From Bacteroides sp. (lineage in GTDB: Bacteria > Bacteroidota > Bacteroidia > Bacteroidales > SM23-62), in contig DAOUVF010000212.1 in NCBI GenBank assembly GCA_030667765.1, forward strand, positions 1-5,756: DNA of 5,756 nt, written 5' to 3'. The translations under genes were made by a program, and so were the position numbers. This document shows, piece after piece, positions 1 to 5,756 of this stretch; the first letter of the stretch is position 1, and each line of letters opens with the position of its first letter. The notes under the pieces were generated by a model. That model had not been told where the DNA came from, did no database searches, and saw nothing but the letters and a program-made list of their open reading frames with translations.

Positions 1-1039
1 ATGAAAAATCAGTGGATATAGAAAAATGGTTGGAGGCACCGGCGAGGTGGTAGGTTGCCCTGCCGTAACTTAAATGGAACTTGGATATTTTGATCCCAAA
101 GCCATAGGAAAACCCCACCATTGCTATCCGGCTGCTGATCTTCAGTTCCTGCCTGCGCTGGTAATTATATCCCGCCCTGAGATAAAAATTTTCGAACGGA
201 ATAAATTCCACTCCAAAGATCAGGTGCCTCATCAGGTTATCACCAAATTTGGTAAATTTATTTTCAGGCAGGGGATCCCCGGTAATGGGGTCATATTCTT
301 CATTCTTTTTTGCCGGATCCTCGTAGGTCAGGTCAGGTTTTTGCAGGTTATGCCCGACCAGGGAAAAGCGGAATGGTGCATGTTTGAGCCTTTGTGTCAA
401 CCCGATCAGGATCTCGAAAGGGACAGGCTCCCTGTGCCCCTCATGGTAAGGTTTGATCTGTACACCCACATTCCTGAATACCAGTCCCGCGCTGAACAAT
501 TTATCCCTGCCGGTATAGTTCACACCAATATCGGCGACCATCCCGAAGGAACGGTATGTTTCAAGCACAGAATAGACCGGTTTCAGATTGACCCCTATAC
601 TGAAACTGCTGTCCAGCGCCCTGGAATAAAACATATTAAAAGCATATTCAGCCGCCCGGAATTCTCCTGTTATATTCCCGACATGATCTGCAGCCGTGAA
701 TTTGCCATAGTTTATGTAATGGAGTCCAACTGCAAAATTCCCCACCTTATCATAAGTCCTGGCATAGGATACATATCCGAAATTAATATCAGAGAAATAA
801 TTCACATAATTCAGTACCAGGTTATTGGACATGCCTTCATGGAGCAGTGAGGGATTGTGGAAAGGCAGGTTCAGATCATCATCCCACAGGCTCACGACCT
901 TGCCTCCAAGCGAAGCTACACGGGCAGAATTGGTCAGGTTCAAAAAGGCATAAGTAGCATTACCACCAAGCTGTGCTGACAACTGCGAGGTAAAGATTAT
1001 AAAACCGAAAATACCAAAAGCTGCTTTTAACCTGAACAT
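1..1039 (-). CDS. porQ: Type IX secretion system protein PorQ (3' end missing)
   Basis: This reading frame has no stop inside the window. It starts at the ATG at 1039 and gives 346 residues before running off the left edge. Residues 1-23 form a Sec signal peptide: Lys/Arg near the start, a hydrophobic stretch, then LSAQ, with cleavage near Ala22/Gln23. The mature part looks like an outer-membrane beta-barrel of the PorV/PorQ type. It has the early segment SARVASLGGKVVSLWDDDLN (39-57), FHNPSLL (60-66), alternating aromatic/hydrophobic strands, and a late FHLSYGRATYHLAGASNHFS segment (321-340) typical of PorQ. The family is about 330-350 residues, so only a few residues should be missing. In known systems PorQ works at the outer membrane with PorU, PorV and PorZ, which cleave and anchor secreted cargo proteins. 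The start has no clear Shine-Dalgarno sequence; it is chosen because the signal peptide begins there. It lies 58 bp downstream of the permease gene on the same strand. Confidence 0.88.
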   Translation of the reverse strand, partial: MFRLKAAFGIFGFIIFTSQLSAQLGGNATYAFLNLTNSARVASLGGKVVSLWDDDLNLPFHNPSLLHEGMSNNLVLNYVNYFSDINFGYVSYARTYDKVGNFAVGLHYINYGKFTAADHVGNITGEFRAAEYAFNMFYSRALDSSFSIGVNLKPVYSVLETYRSFGMVADIGVNYTGRDKLFSAGLVFRNVGVQIKPYHEGHREPVPFEILIGLTQRLKHAPFRFSLVGHNLQKPDLTYEDPAKKNEEYDPITGDPLPENKFTKFGDNLMRHLIFGVEFIPFENFYLRAGYNYQRRQELKISSRIAMVGFSYGFGIKISKFHLSYGRATYHLAGASNHFSISTDFS

Positions 1040-1097
1040 GTGATGTGTGTCAGCCTTACAAACGTGAAATATACCAAAATATTTCTCTGCTGGAGGA

Positions 1098-2009
1098 TCA
1101 GGGAGCAACTAAATGATCGTATGGCCTTTTACCTGTCTTTAACTGGGAAAGGAAGAGTCCTGAAAGCACCACAGCTATGCCAAACATCTTCTGAAACCCA
1201 AGATCCTCGCCAAGCATAAAATAAGCGAAAACAGCTGTTAGTACGGGAATGATGTTGGTAAATATTTCGGCCTTCATGGCTCCCAGGATCTTTACCCCAT
1301 AATTAAAAAAGATAAAGGCAAGGGACGAACCAAAAACAGCCAGATATCCTATGTTAACAATGGCCCTGACTGAATGCTCTGAAGAAAGGAACTCCCGGTA
1401 TTCAAAAATGAGGAACAGGGGAAGAAACAGTATGCTTCCTATGATGTTCTGATAAGTAGTAATTGTAAATACGTTATATTTCTCGGTCAGTTTTTTGACC
1501 ATCATTGTATATCCCACCGCTGAAAAAACAGCTATAAGCATTAGCAAAATGCCGGCAGGTGCAGCATTAAAAGAAAAATCCCTTTTCATCACCACAATGA
1601 TCACCCCGGTAAAGGATATCAGGATCCCGACTATGTTCAGTATGGTTACCCGTTCATTCAGCAAAAGATACGCCCCAACTGGCACGATCAGGGGTATGGT
1701 GGAGATTATGACCGCCCCCTGAGATGCAGAGATCATAGTCAGGCCAAGGCTTTCAGCAATTAAATATATAAACGGATAGATGAATGCAAGGACCAGGAAT
1801 CTTAACAGATCACCCCGCAGGATCTTGTGAAGCACAGATGAGAACCATGATACGCCAAGTAAAATGACTGTGGAAAGGAATAATCTCAGGAAAACAATCG
1901 TGAATGGCCCATAGTACTCATTTACGATCTTGAACCAGACAAAGGTCAGGCTCCACATGATCATGGCGGCCACCACACTGATATATACACCCGTTTTGTT
2001 TTTTACCAT
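1098..2009 (-). CDS. EamA/DMT-family transporter, ten-TM permease
   Basis: The protein has 303 residues and is very hydrophobic, with about ten predicted membrane helices (roughly 8-28, 36-56, 68-88, 93-115, 125-141, 151-171, 184-203, 215-236, 244-266 and 271-290). These form two tandem EamA halves. Each half ends in the typical pattern of a helix followed by an acidic turn: VPVGAYLLLNE (109-119) and LTAVFAYFMLGED (257-269). The first helix carries AAMIMWSLTFVWFK (14-27), as is usual at the start of EamA proteins. Family members in the inner membrane export metabolites or amino acids, or take up nucleotide sugars; the substrate cannot be read from the sequence. The frame stays open to an ATG at 2111, but the extra 34 residues are polar and not membrane-like. 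The ATG at 2009 is preferred: AGGGG lies six bases upstream, and the length then matches the family. It is transcribed divergently from the lipoprotein gene and may be co-transcribed with porQ. Confidence 0.9.
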   Translation of the reverse strand: MVKNKTGVYISVVAAMIMWSLTFVWFKIVNEYYGPFTIVFLRLFLSTVILLGVSWFSSVLHKILRGDLLRFLVLAFIYPFIYLIAESLGLTMISASQGAVIISTIPLIVPVGAYLLLNERVTILNIVGILISFTGVIIVVMKRDFSFNAAPAGILLMLIAVFSAVGYTMMVKKLTEKYNVFTITTYQNIIGSILFLPLFLIFEYREFLSSEHSVRAIVNIGYLAVFGSSLAFIFFNYGVKILGAMKAEIFTNIIPVLTAVFAYFMLGEDLGFQKMFGIAVVLSGLFLSQLKTGKRPYDHLVAP

Positions 2010-2178
2010 ATCCTTCCCCTGTGGCTGGCAAAGATGGGAAAAATCCGGAAAATTTTTAAAAACAAGTAAGGGTAATTCAAAAGTGGCGTGTGTAACACTG
2101 TGAGAGCGCAAAAATGCAAATTATACGAAACTAAATAAACAAAAATTCGTTATCTATTATTAATTAAAAAGTAAAATC
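2010..2178. promoter_or_regulatory. Divergent intergenic region, presumed promoters
   Basis: These 169 bp separate the permease start (minus) from the lipoprotein start (plus), so promoters for both should lie here. The right part (about 2110-2178) is strongly AT-rich. The lipoprotein start is preceded by an A-rich leader, AAAAAGTAAAATC, which fits the A-rich translation initiation regions known in Bacteroidota. On the minus strand, TATAATTTG (near 2120) resembles a -7 element, but no TTG lies at a suitable distance upstream. A 9-bp palindrome GTGT-A-ACAC is at 2090-2098. No promoter is assigned precisely; the call rests on gene orientation. Confidence 0.45.
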
Positions 2179-3042
2179 ATGAAGAAAAGAAGTTTTATAT
2201 CTATTTTATCCATCATCCTTTTCGCAGCCGTCACTATGATAGCATGTGAGAAGAATAAAAGTGTTGAAGACATTGATCTGATGACGGCTGAAGATGATGC
2301 TATCGCAGACATGGCATACGATGATGTATTTACCCAGGTGGACATGGTAATGAGTTTCCTGGATGCTTTTGGTTATGATTTACCAGCAACCAAATCTGAA
2401 TTGGATACATGCCCGGTCATCAGCATTATTTCACCAGATGGAAATTTCTGGCCAAGGAAAGTTATCGTTGATTATGGCGACGGATGTTCTCATAGTGAGC
2501 GGATCAGGAAAGGTAAGATCATCATCAACGTTTCCGGTCCCATGTGGGAAAAAGGTTCCTCCCGTACCGTTGAATTTGATAAATTCTACGTCAACGGTCA
2601 CAAGGTGGAAGGAACCAGGGTTGTTACCAATGAAGGCCGTTGGATGGAAGGTGAATATGAAGGAAAACGTTATTTTTCTGTAATCCTGACCGGAGGTAAG
2701 GTTTATGTACCCGATTCAGATATCGTTATTTCCAAAGAGGTTAACCGCACCCGTACATTCATGGAAGGCGAAGATACCAGGTGGGATAGGCGTGATGATA
2801 TATGGTATATAGATGGAATAGCCACCGGTATTAACAGGAAGGGAATTCCTTTCAGCAGGGAAATCACCAATTCACTCTGGAAAGAGATCGGATGCCGTTT
2901 CTTCACCAAAGGTACCGTACTGATCTCGGCGGACGGTAGGCCCGATGTCATCCTCGACTATGGCGACGGAGAATGTGATCAATTTGCTACAGTAACCGTT
3001 GGAGACAATGATCCGAGGACCATTAACCTCAGAAGGTGGTAG
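2179..3042 (+). CDS. Putative lipoprotein, unknown function, duplicated DYGDGxC unit
   Basis: The protein has 287 residues. Residues 1-23 are a lipoprotein signal: MKKR, a hydrophobic core, then MIAC with Cys23 as the likely lipidated residue, so the mature protein should be anchored in the envelope. Residues 24-70 are acidic and probably helical. The rest looks beta-rich. Two similar units are visible: Cys78 followed by an SPDG turn and DYGDGC (98-103), and Cys239 followed by an SADG turn and DYGDGEC (260-266). Each unit has a pair of cysteines 25 or 27 residues apart, possibly disulfide-bonded outside the cytoplasm. Between them is RKGKIIINVSG (109-119) followed by FYVNGHKVEGTRVVTNEG. I recognise this general pattern from hypothetical Bacteroidota lipoproteins, but no function is known to me. 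It is the only plus-strand gene here. It has an A-rich leader and its own terminator, so it is probably monocistronic. The start is supported by the signal peptide. Confidence 0.85.
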   Translation: MKKRSFISILSIILFAAVTMIACEKNKSVEDIDLMTAEDDAIADMAYDDVFTQVDMVMSFLDAFGYDLPATKSELDTCPVISIISPDGNFWPRKVIVDYGDGCSHSERIRKGKIIINVSGPMWEKGSSRTVEFDKFYVNGHKVEGTRVVTNEGRWMEGEYEGKRYFSVILTGGKVYVPDSDIVISKEVNRTRTFMEGEDTRWDRRDDIWYIDGIATGINRKGIPFSREITNSLWKEIGCRFFTKGTVLISADGRPDVILDYGDGECDQFATVTVGDNDPRTINLRRW

Positions 3043-3068
3043 CCAATCCAGCTACAAGATAATATCAG

Positions 3069-3107
3069 GAAAGCCGTCTTAATCAAATTAGGACGGCTTT
3101 CTTTTTT
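3069..3107 (+). terminator. Rho-independent terminator of the lipoprotein gene
   Basis: The arms GAAAGCCGTCTTAAT (3069-3083) and ATTAGGACGGCTTTC (3087-3101) pair over 15 positions with a single G-U wobble, around a 3-base CAA loop. Six T residues follow (3102-3107). The stem begins 27 bases after the lipoprotein stop. On the minus strand the same stem is followed by CTGATATTA rather than a T-run, so it should act mainly on plus-strand transcription. The T-run touches the stop codon of the convergent toxin-like gene. Confidence 0.9.
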
Positions 3108-3343
3108 CATGGAGAGGAATATAAAGCTATATTAAGCAAAGTAGTATTTAGTTCCAGGGGATTACGTCGGATTCTTTCATCTTTTGTAATCAGTGTTATT
3201 CCATTTTTCCCAATAAATTCTAGCCAGACCACATCCACTTCATCTTCATTAAAATGATCACGAAGATGCATTACATCTTCACCAAATTCCAATAATCCTT
3301 TGGCAAGATGTTCACTAAGATTATTATCGAAAAAGAATTTCAT
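3107..3343 (-). CDS. PIN-like toxin, VapC45/DUF5615-type, C-terminally shortened
   Basis: The protein has 78 residues. The N-terminal two thirds match the PIN-like toxins of the VapC45 (PIN_10)/DUF5615 type: MKFFFDNNLSEHLAKGL (1-17), HLRDHF (26-31), DVVWLEFIGKNG (37-48) and TLITKDERIRRNP (50-62). Asp6, Asp37 and Asp55 occupy the positions of the conserved acidic residues, which bind metal in PIN-type RNases. From memory, full-length members have about 130-140 residues. Here similarity fades after Pro62 and the frame stops at residue 78, so the C-terminal half is absent. The other two frames hit stops within a few codons and do not restore it, so this is a deletion or replacement rather than a simple frameshift. 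The ATG overlaps the antitoxin stop as ATGA, and AAGG lies just upstream, which suggests coupled translation. It may be an inactive remnant or a minimal variant; activity cannot be judged from sequence. Confidence 0.75.
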   Translation of the reverse strand: MKFFFDNNLSEHLAKGLLEFGEDVMHLRDHFNEDEVDVVWLEFIGKNGITLITKDERIRRNPLELNTTLLNIALYSSP

Positions 3344-4035
3344 GCTGCCTTGAGACCAGTTTCAAACTTAATAGCAGCATTTACTTGCTCCTGATTAAGA
3401 TCAAGCCAATTGCATACCTTGGAAATATTTTCGTTTTCCCCAAGATAGCAGTTAAAAATGTTATCTGTGGAAATATTTTTCCCAACTATTATAGGTCTGC
3501 CGAAGGAAATTTTGGGATCTAAGACTACTAATCCGTTTTTCCCAAGAGGATACCATCTTGCAGCAAATCCTGTAGGTTCATCAAATTCAATTTGGTGAGC
3601 TAGCTCCTTTATAAATTTTGAGATTACCCAATGACCACCAGATAATAATTCTATGAGCGATTCTGAATCATTCTTGATCTGCAGATATATATTTTTCCCG
3701 TCTGTGAAAAATAATCTTTGTGCAAAATGATATCCTCCAAGTAATGATTGTGCCTCAATTAATGCCTTCCGAATTTTCTGAAGGCTTAGTCCCTTTGTAA
3801 GAAATTGTTTCACAAATAGAAGATCAATTAAATCTAGAAAGGAGGCGTAGTTTGGAAGATTAGAATCATCACGTCCTATTACAGGTGCTTTATAGCTCAT
3901 TACCTTTTCTCCTGAGATACCAGATTTATAGGTAAATGCATACCCTTGAAGCCATCGCTTAATTCTTCCGGTACTAAGGTCTATTAGCTGGCTTACATAA
4001 GCTGGATTATAAATAGGTGTGTCCCAGATTTCCAT
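3340..4035 (-). CDS. Antitoxin, HTH plus DUF433, VapB45-like
   Basis: The protein has 231 residues, close to the roughly 240 I recall for VapB45-type antitoxins. Residues 9-32 (start YNPAYVSQLIDLSTGRIKRW) form an N-terminal helix-turn-helix of the VapB45/MerR-like kind. A second helical part, SFLDLIDLLFVKQFLTKGLS (65-84), continues with LQKIRKAL. The C-terminal part, 170-225, is a DUF433 domain: LDPKISFGRPIIVGKNI, then the ENISKVCNWLDLNQEQVNAA helix pair. In such pairs the antitoxin binds and blocks the PIN toxin and usually represses its own promoter through the N-terminal domain. The gene precedes the toxin, as usual, and overlaps it by 4 bp. Its base composition is clearly AT-rich: sampled 60-base lines gave about 28-43% GC. 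The ATG at 4035 is chosen because the HTH follows closely; no Shine-Dalgarno sequence is seen. It appears intact. Confidence 0.82.
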   Translation of the reverse strand: MEIWDTPIYNPAYVSQLIDLSTGRIKRWLQGYAFTYKSGISGEKVMSYKAPVIGRDDSNLPNYASFLDLIDLLFVKQFLTKGLSLQKIRKALIEAQSLLGGYHFAQRLFFTDGKNIYLQIKNDSESLIELLSGGHWVISKFIKELAHQIEFDEPTGFAARWYPLGKNGLVVLDPKISFGRPIIVGKNISTDNIFNCYLGENENISKVCNWLDLNQEQVNAAIKFETGLKAA

Positions 4036-4072
4036 TTGGTTGAGTTACAAAACTTATGTACTTACAAGTTAT

Positions 4073-4092
4073 TTGAATTTACCTAAATTCAA
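4073..4092. promoter_or_regulatory. Perfect 20-bp inverted repeat, candidate antitoxin operator
   Basis: TTGAATTTA-CC-TAAATTCAA is a perfect inverted repeat with 9-bp arms and a 2-bp centre. It ends 37 bp upstream of the antitoxin ATG. A weaker repeat, AACTT(N10)AAGTT, lies next to it at 4051-4070. A symmetric site in front of a gene for an HTH protein fits autoregulation of toxin-antitoxin operons; binding is inferred, not shown. The stem is AT-rich and no T-run follows, so it is a poor terminator. The rest of the 157-bp gap (4036-4192) is AT-rich and holds no gene and no well-spaced Bacteroidota promoter that I can identify. Confidence 0.55.
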
Positions 4093-4192
4093 TTGCAATA
4101 ATAGGGTATATATTAATGTCTTCAATAATTAAATATGAATAGTTTCATACTCTGCTTAATATGCGGTATATTATCCTTAATAAGAATTGCCG

Positions 4193-4966
4193 CTACGGCC
4201 TGATTTGATTTACAAATGTCTTGACTTTGTCATGGATTGGTCCTTCCCCCATCAGGGATTTCATAAAGGCGCTCCCGATAATTGCTCCTGAGGTATACTG
4301 GCAGACCTGCTCATAGGTCTCCCTGGTTGAGATGCCAAAACCTATTAGTTGTGGAAGTTTCAGATCCATTGCCTTGATCCTTTCGAAATACTGGATCTGT
4401 TCAGGCTGAAAACCGCTTTTCACCCCTGTCGTGGAAGCAGATGAGACCATGTAAATGAATCCCCTCCCCAACCTGTCGATTTCCCTGATCCTTTCTTCAG
4501 GGGTCTGGGGGGAGATCAGGAAGATCATGTGCAGGTTATTCTCCCTGAAATGATTATGATAATGCAAGGTATATTCCCTGACCGGAAGATCTGGCAGGAT
4601 GACCCCGTCCATGCCGATATACCTGGCCTTCTTGCAGAATTTATCTATTCCATAATTGAGTACCGGATTCAGGTATCCCATCAAGAGAAGAGGGATATCC
4701 ACGGTCTCCCTGATGTAGCCCAACTGCTCAAAAAGGAAGTTCAGGGTCATGCCGTTCTCCAGGGCCTGCTGGTTACAGACTTGCAGGAGGGGACCATCCG
4801 CAAGGGGGTCTGAAAAGGGCATGCCGATCTCTATCATATCCACACCGTTTTTCGCAAGTTCCCGGATCACTTCGACAGTATCATGCAAACCGGGATATCC
4901 TGCGGTAATATACACCGAAAGGATCCCGGATTTATTTGACTGGAATAGTCTGTTAATCCTGTTCAT
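4193..4966 (-). CDS. trpA: Tryptophan synthase alpha subunit
   Basis: The protein has 257 residues, normal for TrpA. It cleaves indole-3-glycerol phosphate to indole and glyceraldehyde 3-phosphate in the cytoplasm and passes indole to the beta subunit. The TIM-barrel signature IEIGMPFSDPLADGP (45-59) contains both catalytic acids, Glu46 and Asp57, equivalent to Glu49 and Asp60 of the Salmonella enzyme. Also present are YITAGYP (19-25), LPDLP (124-128), loop 6 as SSASTTG (175-181), and the phosphate-binding segments GFGIST (209-214) and IGSAF (230-234). Loop 6 carries Ser where the enterobacterial enzyme has Arg in SRAGVTG; I believe such loops are common in other phyla. The frame also allows a TTG two codons upstream (4972), but the ATG at 4966 is the better start. 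It overlaps the trpB end by 14 bp, so translation is probably coupled. It is the last trp gene here. Confidence 0.96.
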   Translation of the reverse strand: MNRINRLFQSNKSGILSVYITAGYPGLHDTVEVIRELAKNGVDMIEIGMPFSDPLADGPLLQVCNQQALENGMTLNFLFEQLGYIRETVDIPLLLMGYLNPVLNYGIDKFCKKARYIGMDGVILPDLPVREYTLHYHNHFRENNLHMIFLISPQTPEERIREIDRLGRGFIYMVSSASTTGVKSGFQPEQIQYFERIKAMDLKLPQLIGFGISTRETYEQVCQYTSGAIIGSAFMKSLMGEGPIHDKVKTFVNQIRP

Positions 4967-5756
4967 TATCAAAAGCTTTTATATAGGTTTCCATATCCTT
5001 GTCCCCGCGTCCCGAAAGGTTAACTACCAGTACATCATCCTTACCGGTTTCAAATTTGCCCAGTATGGCAAGTGCATGCGCAGTTTCCAGGGCCGGTATG
5101 ATGCCTTCCAGCCTGGTGAGTTCCATGGCAGCTTCCAGGGCCTGCTGATCTGTAACGGAATAGTATTCCACCCGTCTGATTTCATGCAGGTGGGAATGGA
5201 CCGGCCCGATCCACTGATAATCAAGTCCCGCTGAAATGGAATAAGGCTCAGTGATCTGTCCGTCATCATCCTGCATTAGCATGGTTTTGCTCCCGTGAAT
5301 AATCCCGGGTCTTCCACATGCAAGGGTGGCTGCCGTTTCATCTGTTTCTATTCCTTTTCCGGCTGCTTCCACCCCTATCATCCTGACTGATTTATTTTCG
5401 AGGAATGGGTAGAAGGCCCCCATGGCATTGCTTCCTCCACCTACACAGGCAATGATGCAATCAGGAATTTCCTTGCCTGTTTGTTCCTTGATCTGCCAGA
5501 CAATCTCTTCACCGATCACAGCCTGTAGCCTGGTTACAAGGTCAGGGTAGGGATGGGGGCCCACCACCGAGCCGATAATATAATGGGTATCCTCAGGGTG
5601 ATTGATCCAGTCCCGAATGGCCTCATTTGTTGCATCCTTAAGGGTTTTGTTGCCGCTCTGCACAGGTATCACCAAAGCCCCCAGCATCTTCATTTTAAGC
5701 ACATTGGGCTGCTGGCGCCGGACATCTGTTTCCCCCATGTAAACAATACATTCCAT
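4953..5756 (-). CDS. trpB: Tryptophan synthase beta subunit (5' end missing)
   Basis: These are the last 267 residues of TrpB, a PLP enzyme that condenses indole with L-serine to make tryptophan in the alpha2-beta2 complex. The family has about 400 residues, so roughly 130 N-terminal residues, including the PLP lysine, lie beyond the right edge. The ATG at the very edge is an internal Met in the ECIVYMGE segment, not the start. Within the visible part: RQQPNVLKMKMLGA (14-27), GPHPYPDLV (66-74), the PLP phosphate loop CVGGGSNAMG (104-113), SISAGLDY (173-180), PALETAHAL (221-229), and LSGRGDKD (247-254), whose Ser contacts the PLP ring nitrogen. All visible motifs are intact. It lies directly upstream of trpA, as in most trp operons. 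Confidence 0.96.
   Translation of the reverse strand: MECIVYMGETDVRRQQPNVLKMKMLGALVIPVQSGNKTLKDATNEAIRDWINHPEDTHYIIGSVVGPHPYPDLVTRLQAVIGEEIVWQIKEQTGKEIPDCIIACVGGGSNAMGAFYPFLENKSVRMIGVEAAGKGIETDETAATLACGRPGIIHGSKTMLMQDDDGQITEPYSISAGLDYQWIGPVHSHLHEIRRVEYYSVTDQQALEAAMELTRLEGIIPALETAHALAILGKFETGKDDVLVVNLSGRGDKDMETYIKAFDNEQD

Noticed and set aside
74..850. Open frame of 258 codons on the plus strand
   Set aside because: It lies wholly antisense to porQ, whose minus-strand protein has a signal peptide and family motifs. The plus-strand protein has no recognisable domain.
2090..2098. GTGT-A-ACAC palindrome in the divergent intergenic region
   Set aside because: Nine bases with 4-bp arms occur easily by chance, and no regulator gene is nearby.
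2979..3110. 43-codon minus-strand frame starting MKKESRPNLIK, whose ATG overlaps the toxin stop
   Set aside because: It reads backwards through the terminator stem and the lipoprotein 3' end. The ATGA overlap appears accidental, and it does not resemble the missing toxin C-terminus.
4048..4056. Minus-strand TAAGTTTTG, similar to the Bacteroidota -7 element TAnnTTTG
   Set aside because: It has one extra base, and no TTG lies about 19-21 bases upstream, so it was not called as the antitoxin promoter.
4190..4200. GCCG-TAG-CGGC stem at the trpA stop as a terminator
   Set aside because: The stem is only 4 bp and no T-run follows on the minus strand.
4749..5234. 161-codon plus-strand frame opposite trpA/trpB
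   Set aside because: It is a shadow of two well-conserved trp genes, with no recognisable domain.

Overview
The window looks like chromosomal DNA of a Bacteroidota bacterium, probably Bacteroidales-like. The evidence is a type IX secretion gene (porQ), a lipoprotein gene with an A-rich leader in place of a Shine-Dalgarno sequence, and a trpB-trpA gene order. The species cannot be named from the sequence.

Layout, left to right: (1) 1-1039, minus: porQ, an outer-membrane component of the type IX secretion system, which runs off the left edge near its C-terminus. (2) 1098-2009, minus: a ten-helix EamA/DMT-family permease, start reset to an internal ATG. (3) 2010-2178: a divergent intergenic region. 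(4) 2179-3042, plus: a lipoprotein of unknown function with two Cys...DYGDGxC units, followed by a strong intrinsic terminator at 3069-3107. (5) 3107-4035, minus: an AT-rich toxin-antitoxin-like pair. The antitoxin (HTH plus DUF433, VapB45-like) looks complete. The PIN-like toxin (VapC45-like) overlaps it by 4 bp but has only 78 residues, about half the usual length. A perfect 20-bp inverted repeat lies 37 bp upstream of the antitoxin start. (6) 4193-5756, minus: trpA and the 3' two thirds of trpB, overlapping by 14 bp, the distal end of a tryptophan operon.

The genes belong to unrelated systems: secretion, transport, an envelope lipoprotein, a toxin-antitoxin remnant and tryptophan synthase. 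The last two trp genes work together, with TrpA releasing indole that TrpB condenses with serine. The toxin-antitoxin pair sits directly downstream of the trp genes on the same strand, with no convincing terminator between them. Its low GC (about 28-43% in sampled 60-base lines, against about 45-53% in trp and porQ) suggests later acquisition.

I see no wholly new system. The points most worth checking are the C-terminally shortened toxin beside an intact antitoxin, its palindromic operator candidate, and the duplicated cysteine/DYGDG unit of the unassigned lipoprotein. No stretch over 300 bases lacks a gene.
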